64,000 bases of DNA from assembly GCF_910596095.1 (NCBI RefSeq), contig NC_056548.1:16020651-16084650 (forward strand). Direction: 5' to 3'. Positions within the stretch are counted from its first letter, which is position 1. Every line of letters begins with the position of its first letter. This DNA comes from Thunnus maccoyii. Its lineage: Eukaryota; Chordata; Actinopteri; Scombriformes; Scombridae. This document shows, piece after piece, positions 23,310 through 35,168 of this stretch. The notes under the pieces were generated by a model. That model ran no database searches and was not told where the DNA came from. It saw only the letters and a program-made list of their open reading frames with translations. Position numbers and translations under genes: made by a program.

Positions 23310-26300
23310 AAAAATTTTTTTGTTTCATTCCTCTCAAGTAACAGCAGCTGTGGTCAGCTTGAATTGTATCAGTTGTGACGAATTCCAGTCGTGACAAGTT
23401 TTCATGGCAGACAAAATGTATCAAAACGTCCGCAGAAACTTCTCAAATCATTTCTGCAGCATAAGCCACCTCTCAACTGTTTGACCGTCTGCTCACTATC
23501 TCATTTTGCTAAAATATGACACAACTTCTAACCGAGCTTCAAGGGTGATAGCACACAAGTTATGACACACTGAATATACTGGACATGCAGAGAGACAACA
23601 GAGAAGCTGCAGGACTGGTTTGAATCATTTCTATGGATATTTTAATACTTTTATTGAAACGTCATCATTTTGTATCTGACATTAGACAAGCTGACCACAG
23701 CCCCTAGAAGAGGAAACTGCAAACTATTTACAGCCACCTTACATACACAGGGGCCAGGAGGTGATTATTTGATAGTCAAAAGATAGATTTTGGGTGGAGT
23801 ATAACTTTGAAATAACCACATCCTGCCTACTTCTGCTTTATTTCCTGCACAAAGTATGGGACTGACTCATTTTGCTTAAATTTTATTTAAATTACATAAT
23901 GGATAAAAAATGATTTTCATATTACATTCAATGCCATTTGGCTGAATTGGAAAGACTCCAACCCATGTGAGTCTGCCTTCTCTGTAAACCAAAGTTTCTC
24001 AGTCAGTCTCAAAATGAAAACAAACCTTCTCCACTGACTAAATCATATTATTGAATATTGATTGATTGTGGATGTAGTGAAGCCCACATAGTACAAAACA
24101 ACACAGCAAAATTAGGCAAACTACATTTGGTTTGATTTAGTTCAGCCATTTTAAATCCCACTGGGTGTTCTGGATCAGAGTTAGAAACCACACACAGCAC
24201 ATACTGTGGCCTTAGGAGTCACTCAGCAAACTAATTATGTTTAATCAAGATGTGTGATACTTATGTCTTAATTGGTTCTCTGTGCCTGTTCCTGGTAACC
24301 CGTGTATATTCCAAGTGTTTTCCACAAAGAGAAGGACAAGCAGTTACTGTTGTTTTTACGCACCTTCCAAATGCCTTTCATTTTTGTCAGATGACGCTGG
24401 TCCGATCTTGAATCACAGCAAAGAAATGTTGCACCAAAAAGAGAGAGAGAGAGGAGGGAGGAGGGTATTGACACATGAATTTAATTTCATTCCCAGGTGT
24501 ACTAAAACCTAAACTTTGGTTCTTCTGATGTGAATTTATGTTCATATTCTTTGCATGGCATTTTGGAAATATCTTGGAAATATTAATCACAGCACAGATT
24601 ATTTGTATGGTTTCAAATGGACCTCTGTAATATAAGAAAGATATTTAATTGTAATAAATAATATATGAGTTTGAACATGTGTGCGAGAGTTTTATTTATT
24701 GTTTTGTAATACTGTATATAGTATATATATGGCATAGGTTGACAGCTGTAGTAATAGTTTTTGTCCACATGGTGGCTCACTCAGCCAATTTTTTTTTTTA
24801 CATTTGATAAGTTTTATCAAAAACAGTCATTGCAGTGACCAGGACACTGAGATTTTAAAGGGTTTAAAAGATTAATCCTAACATTAATGTGTCAAATAAT
24901 GCATGAAACAAGTTGATTCTCTGCAGAAAAGGTTAATACAGGACTTTTAATTAGTTACATCTTGCAGCATAATTGAGGCAGTGAGCTGTATCCATATATT
25001 ACAAACCTAATGAGATTTGTCAAGCTCCATGTGTATTCAAGATGGAATCAATTAATTCTCACAGCATCTAGCTCGCAGCTCTCTTTCAGCCACGTGTTTA
25101 TTGTTTGTTTCTTTCTGTAGGGACGATTTAATTCGAAATCTATTCAGATTCCTGCATTGAGTCTGGGGGGTTTAATTGTGTTTGTGTTAGAAAGTATGTT
25201 CTTTTAGTCCTTATACCTCTTTTTGACACCAGCAAAAAAGATATAGCCTTCATCCCTCTTATTTGCATTTTTATTCAAGTGGATAAAAACACAAGGAAAA
25301 ATATGTTTTATCTAAACAAAATGATATCACTCTCCATTTTCTTGTGATGCAACAGGCCTTTCCCTTCTGTTTCTACTTTTGTGACTCATTTACCTTTCTT
25401 TTTTGATGTATATATATTTTTAGGGGGCCTTTTTATGCTTTTATTATAGTGACAGTGGAGAGATGACAGGAAGCGAAGGGAGAGAGAAATTGGGGGTGAC
25501 ATGCAACAAAGATCTGCTGCCGGATTCGAACTGCAGACAGTGCAGTTATATGGCATCCTTCTTAGCCAGTGGACTACTGAGGTGCACCTTATCTCAAGTT
25601 AAAATGATCAAAAAATACATAGAAATTATAAAATTGAAAAAAATTGCTGCAGACAAGAAGACTCTAGTTGGCAGTGTGAAAACTTTAGTGAGCCAACAGC
25701 AGCAGAGGGTTTCTCTGTTTCAACATCAAAGAGCTCACAATCCACTCACATAACTGAGGTAGTGTATGTAAATAGAAAAAAATCAAATTCATTATTATCC
25801 AACAGAATCCAACAGCTCAAATTTAGCAAAGTACTGACATTAAACAAAGAAATGTCAATCAGTAAATTCATTCACAACCATGCTCTGTTGGTTGTCGAAG
25901 TTATTATTTTAGCCAAGACAAAATTCAAATTTACTTTGACTTATTATATGGTAAAATAGAATAGTGATGTCAGTCACTCTCAAATGTCAATTTTGATTTC
26001 CTGGAAAGGTGTGTACAAGTCATTTGTAAATATCAAGTACTAGCCGCAGTACATGAATTTTAAGTCCTTGTTTAACTCAAAATACAAATTCTGGAAATTA
26101 TTCTGGAAAACTTCATACATGCAGACTTCTGTTTTTTGAATCCATAACATTTGGCACCATCACTTTCACAGCCATTACTGTGCACACATTGTGAAACAAA
26201 AATTTAACCAAGATTTGGAAGATTGTTGTTCTTTTAAAGAAATGCTGCAGGCTACAGTGACATGAAGGAAAAGTTTAATTAAATTTGATAGCGTTGTGGA

Positions 26301-26590
26301 CAACGTACAACTTACATAAAGACATTGTCAAAAAGGCCTTATAGCACCATATTGTTCCCCTATACTCTCTCTTCCCCCACCTGAGCTCTGCCTCACATTA
26401 CACGGACTTTGGGCCAATCACTATTGAGCTACGTTGGCCCACAGTTTTCCTCCAAAAATATCGTGAAGTCCCCCATATTTCAGATGCTTTCCTGGATTAA
26501 GGACTTAACTGTGTACTATCTGTCGTCTGGTGTTAAGTGCATCTAGTGAGTGAAGTGTTTGAAAATGTCTGTTATAGCTGATAACTATGG
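23310..26590. other. Intergenic, one antisense SINE, otherwise nothing recognised
   Basis: AT-rich sequence without a recognisable coding exon. The only clear item is the SINE-like repeat at 25405-25570. Short open frames here lack family features. Confidence 0.5.
25405..25570 (-). mobile_element. tRNA-derived SINE-like repeat, antisense
   Basis: It reads 'ctttttatgcttttattata', then 'gagatgacaggaagcgaa', 'gacatgcaacaaaga' and 'cggattcgaactgc'. On the minus strand the last motif is a B-box ('gcagttcgaatccg') followed by 'tttgttgcatgtc', matching the tail of the SINE at 14426. This combination is common in teleosts. Confidence 0.65.
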
Positions 26591-28010
26591 AGCTAATTTC
26601 CTGCCAAAACTCAACAAACAAAACATTTTTACAAATGCCCTACAATTCACTAACGAACACAGTGTGGTTTGCAAATACAAAACAGCATTAACAAACTAAT
26701 GCATTTTGTTTTGCAAATACAAAACATACCTATCAAACAAATAAACAACATATTTCTAATACATCATGCTTCAGAAACAAAGTCAGTATAGCTTACAAGT
26801 ACACAAAAAAAAAAAATCCTACAAAGACAAAAAATATCTTGTGGCTTTTACAATCTTTCCGCTGTCATTGTGCAGATGATTTTCTCATAAATGTCCTGAG
26901 TAATTCGCCCTCCACAACAGCAGGAGGTGATATGAGTCAATTTAAACCCACATGGAGGTTGAGCAGAGCAGATTAGATTTAACAGCCACTGCCAGCCACT
27001 GTGGACAAGAGGACTTTATTTATATAGCACCTTTCTTAACAAAGTGCTTTACAGCAAATAAAAACAAACACAGATCCTATAACACGAAGGGATTTATGAA
27101 TTTTGTTGTAGATATTGAAGGTCTGAAGATTTGATTGTGAAAGTTGTTTAAGGTGCTTCTTTATTCTTGGACTTTTTCTGTTGTTTGGAAATGTACATGA
27201 ATTACTTTGTGGTGTCCTGTAAGTATAAAAGAATAAATAATTGTATGCATGGCACAATAATAAAAAAAACATTTATTCATTCAAATTAAAAACTAGTTTA
27301 TTAAAATTACTTTTTGTAGTAGGAAGAAAGGTCTAATTTGGCAAAAATATGTGAAGACCTGTTGATAAAAAACTACAGCTAAGGTTAATTGATTCCATCA
27401 TGTATTGATTTTTATCAGGAAATTTAGAAAATGATAATAGTAATAATGAAAGAAAAATGGGAAACACTTCAACAATTTACACCTGTAACTAATAATATGA
27501 AAAGAAAGTTATACACGTCTCTGCTCATATTTTCACAGTTTATCATTTGGTCTATAAAATGTCAGAAAATAGTGAAAATACCCTCAACAATTTCCCAAAG
27601 TTTTCTTGGACCAGCAGTTCAAAACCCTCTGCTCTGCTCTGCTCAACATCCCTGCAGGTTTAAATGAACTCATATGACTACCTGCTGTTGAGAGCGAATA
27701 ACTCAGGACATTTGTGAGGAAATCCTCACCACATCGGAAAGATAATACCAGAAGTCACTTGAACTTTTTTGTCTTTGTAGGATATATATTTGTGTACTTG
27801 TAAGCCACGCCATATGTGTTTCTGAAGCATGATGTATTAGAAATATGTTGTGTATTTGTTTGATAGGTACATTTTATATTTGTAAAACAAAATACATTAG
27901 TTTGTCAATGGTGTTTTGTGTTTGCAAACCACACTGTGTTTGTTGGTGAATTGTTGGGCGTTTGTAAAACATGCTTTGTTTGTTTGTTAAGTTTTGGCAG
28001 AAAATTTGCT
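26591..28010. mobile_element. Long inverted-repeat (foldback-type) element A
   Basis: The left arm, about 26591-26975, is the diverged reverse complement of the right arm, about 27625-28010. Examples are 'tcctgccaaaactcaacaaa' against 'tttgttaagttttggcag', 'gcttcagaaacaaagtcag' against 'tgtttctgaagcatgatg', and 'aaatgtcctgagtaattcg' against 'cgaataactcaggacattt'. The arms are about 385 bp around a centre of about 650 bp. The centre holds 'ctttatttatatagcacctt' and a hAT-like piece ('tttggtctataaaatgtcag' at 27547) but no transposase frame. Its right end meets element B within a few bases. A clear target duplication was not found. Confidence 0.75.
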
Positions 28011-28015
28011 TGATA

Positions 28016-29980
28016 TATTACTATGTGCTGGATTTGTTCAGGGAGAACCTGCTGCAGGTGATCAATCAGAATCACACTGATGTCTTCAATTATTATGCCT
28101 TTATTGTCACCACCACAACCACAATCCTTGTACAATGGTCTGATGACTCAGTGGTGCTGTGTAAATGAACATAATAAAATCTGAATAAACATGTCAGAAA
28201 TCTGTATGAAAATATAACAGGCACATGTTGACAATGTAAACTACATTGCTTTCTCAAATGTATGACTTTACACTGTACAAGGTAATACAACTGGCAAACA
28301 GCAACAGCATATTCTGTCTTAAACAGTGAATTAATATCCATCAGCAGCGCAACACCCCCCTCTATTGGCCAGTAGTATACATGCACAGCATCAGTGCCAG
28401 TGGCTGAACTAGCTGCTGACCTACACGTGTTGTGCATGCTCCATTAATTAATGAGCAGACGTACAAGCGGCCATTTGGTCCACTATTCTATGGGTAAAAT
28501 AGTAAACCAATGTAAATCAAACATAATTTCCTAACGGTACACCTAACTGGGAATCCATATAGGAAGCGAGATGTGAGCAGCGCGTAAGCGTTCTGTCATC
28601 CAATCCACACTGACTCTGTCTTCCATAAGCAGACATCTGTCTATCCTGGGTAGCTGAGTGGATAGCGGCCGGCTAAATTGCTTTCCCCAGGCTGACAGAC
28701 AGCAGATATTTACTGAATCAAAACAGTTTTCATGTCAGCTCCATGTCAGGGTATGTCCATGTCAATGGACATACCCTAATCCAAGAGAGTTTGCTGGACT
28801 GAGGATTGCTCTGGACAATATCCTGCCTAAAGATGCCACAGAACATTTTAAATCCCAGATATTAGTGGAATATCTGAAGCTGGAAGAAGCTCTGCTCATT
28901 GTTGACTCTTACAGCAATTCTCATTACCCCTTCACAGACACCATGGCTGCCTTGAACCAGCAATATGGGCAACCACATCAGCTGGCTCTTCAGCATATCG
29001 CAGAGTTTATGGATGCCCCCAACATCGACAGTGGTGACACCAAGTCATTCAGAATGTTTGCCTTGCGTGTAAGATCTTTGGTAAGCTTGTTGGAAGAGCT
29101 GGGGAGGAAAGGAAGAGTGGAACTGGACCATGGATCCCACATTTCTCGCCTTCTAGGTAAACTTCCACATGATCTAAGATCTATCTTAAGATGTTTCATC
29201 CACCATCCAAGGATACCTATCCCCACACTAACGATCTGGTTAGAATATGAGCTCCAGCAAGCAATCGCGCAACAACTGTGCCATCTTCAATCTTCTCAGT
29301 GCCATCAAGAAAGGCCTCCTCAAGTCTGCAAAGTGGTGCTCAGAAGTGTGTTTTAGCCAATCTAAGGGGGCTCATGTTCATGTGTTCTGCCAACTGTGTG
29401 GCCTCATATTAGTAGCGACTGTTACTCTCAGTTACTAGCTGTAAATAGGTATCATGTCTTAGGTATATTGTTAGGACATTATGTTTATGTTGGTTTACTA
29501 TATTACAGATTAATTAATGACGCATGCACAACATGTGTAGCTCAGCAGCTAGTTTAGCCACCACTATTGATGCCGTGCATGTATACTACTGATAATAATG
29601 GGCATAAGGGCAGTGTTGCACCACTGTTGGCCGTTAACTCACTTTTAAAGAGGGATATTGCTGTTTCAGCCTTAGATATGCCTGTTTGATACACAACCAC
29701 ATTATTCATCTGCTGTTTGCTAGTTGTATTGCCTTGTACAGTGTAAATTTATACATTTGAGAAAGCAATGTAGTTTTCATTTTCTACATATTTTTATACA
29801 AATATCTGACATGTTTATTCTGATTTTATTATATTCATTTACACAGAACTACTCAGTCATCAGACCATTGCACAAGAATTGTGGTTGTGGTTTTGACAAT
29901 AAAGACATAAAAATTGAAGACATCTGTGTATCGATCACCTGCAGCAGGTTCTCTTTGAACAAATCCAGCACATAGTAATA
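28016..29980. mobile_element. Long inverted-repeat element B enclosing a gag-like frame
   Basis: The left arm (28016-28450) and right arm (29510-29980) are inverted copies. Examples are 'tattactatgtgctggattt' against 'aaatccagcacatagtaata', 'gagaacctgctgcaggtgat' against 'atcacctgcagcaggttctc', 'gcctttattgtcacc' against 'ttgacaataaagac', and 'tgttgtgcatgctccattaa' against 'ttaatgacgcatgcacaaca'. The arms are 435-470 bp with indels between them. About 1.06 kb lies between the arms and carries the open frame described separately. Whether it moves as a DNA transposon or arose from an inverted duplication cannot be decided here. Confidence 0.75.
28658..29356 (+). CDS. Gag-like (DUF1759-type) retroelement fragment, open frame
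   Basis: An uninterrupted frame of about 232 codons between the arms of inverted-repeat element B. Residues about 45-200 resemble the DUF1759 gag-associated domain of BEL/Pao-type LTR retrotransposons. Seen here are 'EFAGLRIALDNILPKDATE', 'LKLEEALLIVDSYSNS', 'ALNQQYGQPHQLALQ', 'SFRMFALRVRSLVSLLEELG' and 'HISRLLGKLPHDLRS'. The frame opens at a GTG; no ATG precedes the domain in frame, so the 5' end is truncated or comes from an upstream exon ('ttccccag|gctgac' at 28690 is a possible acceptor). No protease, reverse transcriptase or integrase follows. It is either a captured retroelement fragment or a domesticated gag exon; function unknown. Confidence 0.6.
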   Translation: MDSGRLNCFPQADRQQIFTESKQFSCQLHVRVCPCQWTYPNPREFAGLRIALDNILPKDATEHFKSQILVEYLKLEEALLIVDSYSNSHYPFTDTMAALNQQYGQPHQLALQHIAEFMDAPNIDSGDTKSFRMFALRVRSLVSLLEELGRKGRVELDHGSHISRLLGKLPHDLRSILRCFIHHPRIPIPTLTIWLEYELQQAIAQQLCHLQSSQCHQERPPQVCKVVLRSVF

Positions 29981-30243
29981 GCAAGGAAACTACACCTTCC
30001 TCACAGACATTGTGACCTCTCAATCATGGATAATATTTTACATTCATATAAAAAGATATTTAGCTATTGCAAGCTATTGCAAGAGTATTCTCCTCAGTTG
30101 GTGAACACTTGCGGACAGGAGTTTCAGCTCAATTGCTTGTTCCATTTTGCCCTTGGTTATGTTTATGGATTTTTTTTTGCCAACGTGCTGCCATTACATG
30201 TTCTTGTGTGTTTTATCTATGAATCACTACAAATGAGTCCTCT

Positions 30244-30830
30244 CCAGCGTTTTGCAGATCTAAGGCTATTTGTGCTTGTCAGACACATGACAGAATCTTT
30301 TCACACAGGTGTTCTTCTCATGCAGATTGTAAAGTCACCACAAAGTCTGAAAGCTCTCCCGCATGTTTTGCAAGTGTACGGGTCTCATCTGGATGAATTC
30401 TTATGTGCCTTTTCAAGTCTGGCATGTGACCGAATCTCTTCCTACTGCGTGCATTCTCATGTGGATCTTCAAGTGATGTCCAAGTCTGAAATCTCTTCCA
30501 CAAGTTTTGCAATTATACGGCTTCTCACCTGTGTGGATTCTCATACACACTTTTAATGCTCCTTGCTCAGAGAATCTTTTCTCAAAGGTGTTACATGGGT
30601 ACGGCTTCTCACCTGTGTGGACTCTCAGATGTGCATGCAATTTTGACTTGTACTCAAATGTTGTCCCACAAGTGCCACATTTAAAACACTGTTTCCCTGT
30701 ATAGGTATTACCCCGAGTCTTTAATATGTCAGGGTTTTCTTCATTGTTGGTGTGATTTTCACTCTTGTGATGTCTCTTCTTTGGTTTTGTCTCTGCATTT
30801 CTTGTTGATCCTGAGTCTTCATGTCACCTG
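30244..30830 (-). pseudogene. C2H2 zinc-finger protein pseudogene
   Basis: On the minus strand three or four Krüppel-type finger pieces can be read with the linker 'HTGEKPY' twice ('HLRVHTGEKPYPC', 'CMRIHTGEKPYNCKTC', 'HLKIHMRMH'). The frame then shifts: the continuation 'GHMPDLKRHIRIHPDE' is in another frame. One finger has lost its first cysteine pair ('CNTFEKRF') and another has CMRIH where a His should follow. The upstream part (30700-30830) has only linker-like Lys-rich sequence. The frameshift and lost ligands mark it as broken. The 176-codon frame on the opposite strand is its shadow. Confidence 0.8.
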
Positions 30831-31388
30831 CGTAGCCACGGGTGTGCCCGGATTTGCCTGTGCTATCTAAATCTCAAGCTGGCACACACAGCATAATCAT
30901 AGCAGCCTGTCACAGGCTATCAGACAGGCTGTGATGCTCAAGTGATCACTGTGATGTGACCCAGCTGATGCACTTGCAATGTAACGTTAACATCATTAAT
31001 TACAAGTAAGACAACTCCTTATCTTGCTGAGAGACTTCTTCCAAGCACAGGACACCAACCAGCTAACAGGACTAGCTTCTGTGTTGTTTACTTCCGCTGG
31101 ATGTCATTTACGTTTCCACCTGAAATGATTACGATCCCATTTATCTACATAGATCATGACAGGAAAGACAAGAGTGTGAGCATCTTGAAAGCAGACACAA
31201 GGAGACATAAATCATCTAACTTCAATAATCAGACCTCCCATGAATATTTATGAGGGTTCTGGCACTATTCAATCAGGTTATGAGGTTTTAAATGGCACAA
31301 GGAGGTAAATAATTTGCATAAAAAACAGCGGGCATGTGTGGGATGAGAGTCAGAAAGTTCAGCTGCTGCTTCAATTCATGGGGCCATG

Positions 31389-31434
<46 letters not shown>

Positions 31435-31557
31435 AATAATAGTGTGGTAAATGTGTGTTTATGACTTTGCTGCTATCCCTCTTGAATATATTGGTCCCGT
31501 TTTCTGCAGTGACAGCTAGTACAGATATTTTTTTAATGATTATTTTATTGAAATAGG
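30831..31557. other. Intergenic with a TG microsatellite
   Basis: No coding sequence recognised. The only feature seen is the (TG)n run at about 31391-31431 ('gtgtgtgt...gcgc'). Confidence 0.5.
31391..31431. repeat. (TG)n microsatellite
   Basis: An uninterrupted TG run of about 20 units ending in 'gcgc'. Confidence 0.9.
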
Positions 31558-32820
31558 CAGAGGTAGAATAAGTGCTCAGATTCTTTACTTAGCCAAAGTA
31601 AAATTATCAATACCACAATGTAAAAATACCTCACTACAAGTAAAAGTCCTGCATTTAGAATCCTACTTAAGTAAAAGTATAGAGGTATTATGAGCTAAAT
31701 TTACTTAAAGTACTGACGTAAAAACACTTGCAGAAAATCAGACTGTGACTGATATTTTAAATAAATTTACCAAAATATATAATTAATACTAATGAATCAA
31801 TGCATAAGCAGCATTTTATTGTTTGGTTGGTCGAGGCAGAGCTAGTTTTAACTGCTTCATGAGGGTCACAAGATGATTGGGTAGGAAATAAGAAAAAGCA
31901 TAGTTCTGTTGTATAAATATGGATTCTTTTTTTCCTTTCTTTAATCTATATTATATATATAATATTAATTTCTGAAAATATTGGAATAATAAGAGTACTA
32001 CCTCTTTAGGTCTTATTTATTTAAAACCATGTAAGGGGAAGTGTTTCTTTGGTGGAATTGCTCATAACTCATAGACATCTGAAACATGACAAAGAGGCAC
32101 AAATAGATTTTTTTGTAAGGGCCCACAAGCCAAAATGTTTGGGAATCATAGGTTTAATGTTTAATTGTAATTTGTAAGTGTGAGTGTAGTTTATAAACTC
32201 ATCATTATAATATTTTATGTAAAAAAAATAAAATAAAAAAAAAAGTAACTAAAGCTGTCAAATAAATGTTGTGTGGTAAAAAGTACAATATTTCCCTAAA
32301 ATGGAAATACAAAAGTACAAGTACAAGTACCTTAAAGTTGTACAGTACTTGAGTAAATTACTTAGTTACATTTGTGATGACCCCTGTCATCTTTGGCTTA
32401 CTGTTTATTCACCTCACTGTCTGCTCTGCTCCACAAGTGGCTCATTTGCTCAACTGCGGACACCTGGTGTGGTGTTCCCAGGGGATAAAACCTGGCCACA
32501 GCTAACAGGCTCTCTCTTATTCTCCTCCGACTGCTGGTCGCTGCTGCTTGCGGCTCTCTGCTCTCTGCTCTCTGCTCTCCCCACCAGATACCCATTTTGG
32601 TTTGGTTTAGTTATATTGTGTTAGTTATTTACTTTGTTTTCATGCACCTGAGGACACCTACACACAAACACCCTCTATTCATGCATCACGCACCTCACAC
32701 TAACTACTAACATCCCACACCCCATATTGTAAATGTTTAGTTAACTTGTTAAACTTTGACAAGGTGTATCTCCCTTTTGTTGTGGCCACTTGAACCAGGT
32801 CATAACACATTCTGCCACTG
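31558..32820. mobile_element. 'acttgagtaaa' TIR element, split by a solo LTR
   Basis: The left end 'cagaggtagaataagtgctc' and the right end 'attctgccactg' form imperfect inverted termini (CAGAGGTAGAAT against CAGTGGCAGAAT). Internal words 'tttacttagccaaagtaaaa' and 'gtacttgagtaaattactta' are typical of a non-autonomous DNA element abundant in teleosts. The solo LTR at 32373-32807 interrupts it just inside the right terminus. A diverged partial relative lies near 16270-16640 in the bahd1 intron. Confidence 0.75.
32373..32807. mobile_element. Solo LTR with 4-bp target duplication
   Basis: A 435-bp block bounded by 5'-TGTGATGACC and GGTCATAACA-3', so it starts TG, ends CA and has 10-bp terminal inverted repeats with one mismatch. 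It is flanked by direct CATT repeats at 32369-32372 and 32808-32811. Inside is a TATA-like 'ggataaaacc' near 32480, followed by a Pol II-like GC-richer stretch with 'ctctctgctctctgctct'. There are no internal retroelement genes, so it is a solo LTR left by recombination. Removing it with one CATT restores the expected end of the host DNA element ('cttagttacattctgccac'). Confidence 0.85.
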
Positions 32821-35162
32821 GAAATAGGTAGTTAAAGATGTGACCAATTAAATCACTGAGATTATCCATTTTTTGGAAATACAAATACTTTGGAGGAAAA
32901 ACTGCATTTGTCCCCAAAGTCTTTCAAACAAAAGATGTCAGAATTGTAGGAGAGGTGAGACACAGAGGCTTCAAATTCATGGCATGGCAGGGGTTGAGCT
33001 GAGTGAAAGTGTATTTCAGCAAGAGTCCATCTTGAGGTGTTAAAATTACACACTTGCCACAGAATGACTCATTCCAATTTTGCACCACTCTCCTGGCTTT
33101 TGAACTTTTCCTGGCCTCTGTGCAGCTGTATACACCAGTGATGTAGTGAATCACAGTCACATTGGCTTTACCTTTTGGAAAGTTTCAAATTATCATGAAG
33201 GTTTGGTGCTGATTTTGTCTTTTCTGCAACATTTACAGGAAAATCAAAAATGCTATACACTTTCTGCTTGTTAAGTTGTAAAAAATATATATAAAAATAT
33301 GGTGCTGGTTTAAGAGCTGAAGCTGAATGCTTGTCACATATTTGTTTTTCTTACAGCTCTTTTTTGTGTGCAAAATCCTCTCCACATGGAGGCAGAGGAA
33401 ACAATTAAGCCATTACTTCTCTAACATTCGAGACTGTCATGCTCCATCAAAACTCTCACTAATTATTCTGCAGTGTTTTAAAACCGCTGCCTACAGTTTA
33501 CCCTCCAGGTGAATCTGTGACTCCATGGGAGGTTTTTTCTTCTTCTAAGAGTCTTGTGAGTCTAGAGGGAAAACAATGTTATACAAGAGCAAGTGAAAGC
33601 CTGCAGATTGTTTTCTTCAACTCACAATGCCCTGCAAGGTTTCTCCAGAATTGTCTTGTTTGATGCTCACTGTTTTGTGCTTGTCTCGTCAGACAATGAG
33701 AGTAGACATCAGTACAACACCATAGTCTTTTAAGAACTGATTTATATTGTTTCCTCTCTGCTCATGAGTTTTTCTTCCATTTTTCTTCGTTACAAATGCA
33801 AAGCGTTCAACAGCTTCAAAATGAAAGAGAATCATCATCACCTAAATTTATACACACGGCACACAACTACCGGCACTTACTTTATCAAGACCACTGACGT
33901 TTGAATGTGAAGACTTTATTAAGCCTGCTCACATTTGCATTTTCATAAAGGATGCTCACAACTCAAACAGACATGAGGACAGCAGGACACATTAGCAGAA
34001 GTGTCACTCCTTATCCTCTGTTACTCATATATTTAGACTCAGCAGCTCATCGCCACTTCCACTGCCTGCTCTTGGCAATCTTCTCCCAGACATCAGCTGC
34101 TAAAATGTATATGGTATATTTACTCTGTAAACTGGTCTGAAAAGGAGTTCTGTGTGGCTAAAATTTAAACACATATCCTGCAAGATTACAAATTTTGTGG
34201 GAGAAAATGAGATTCACAAAAAGGAGCTATTAAGAGAGTTTAAAATGCAATGCATTAGGTGGCTTTTGTTTTATTTTTTAAAATCACGACTCAGCTGCTT
34301 AACTTAATGTGGAATAAAGTGATAACTGTGCGCACAAACTGTTCTTTTTCCAGATACCAGACTGCATAATTGACTGCATTATATTCTGATATAATTGCAC
34401 TTTAATGACTTTAGTCAACAGACTCACTCAGAAATATTACTGATTATTTTCAGTAGTTTTTCTTGTGTCTCATCAAAATGATAATATAAAAAAATACCTT
34501 TTCAAAAGATCTTACAAAATATGCCTTCTTTAAATGATATTTGGCTTTCATTAGAGAGCAGAACACCGCAAATGTTGAATAACATCAACTTTAAAGTGAT
34601 TACTAAGAATACTGTTCTTGAACCTTGGTGTCATAACTCACTGTGGGCTTGCTTGAGAGGAAATTTTCCAGGTTGTTTCATATGTTAGGTTTGAAATATA
34701 ACATTAATCTTTACATTATATTTAATTTGCAGCTCCATTTATGCTGTTGTAAGAGGAACTTACCGAAGAATGCCACAGTCGCATTTAGATGACAACTTGA
34801 CAGCTCTCTAATGGCTGAGGTCATGTCATCTTCAGGCCCTGCAACGCTGCAAACAGGGTCGACAGGTCAGAAAATGCTGAGAAACTCTTCAATGGTGTCT
34901 TACTCAGCAGACTGCTAGTTTTCTTTGCTTGTTGTCAGTGAAAGGTGACTCATGATTCAGTAGAGCTGCTCTGAGCTGTTGTTGTTAGTGTTACAGTGTT
35001 ACAGTGTTACAGCGGAGAGTGTGAAAAGCAATTGTTGACTCAAGGCCAGACTGAATTACAGAAATTGTTCATTCATTATCACACATACAGAGACATGTTC
35101 CTGTTTTATCCTTTTACCAGCATGAAATAAATGGAGAAAGAAAGATGATTTAAATCAACCTA
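32821..35162. other. Intergenic, no gene recognised
   Basis: AT-rich DNA between the repeat cluster and the 3' end of the GPCR gene. A short tandem 'gtgttaca' repeat lies at 34988-35011. No coding exon or full repeat was recognised. Confidence 0.5.
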
Positions 35163-35168
35163 TTTATT
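35163..35168 (-). terminator. Candidate poly(A) signal of the PRLHR-like gene
   Basis: TTTATT on the plus strand (AATAAA on the minus strand) about 750 bp downstream of the GPCR stop. It is the first such hexamer I noticed in that direction. Inferred from position only. Confidence 0.4.

Noticed and set aside
28658-29356. A complete, active retrotransposon
   Set aside because: Only a gag-like part is present. I saw no protease, reverse transcriptase, integrase or flanking LTR pair.
30026-30556. 176-codon open frame on the plus strand
   Set aside because: It is the antisense shadow of the zinc-finger pseudogene. Absence of stops follows from the repeated finger sequence on the other strand.
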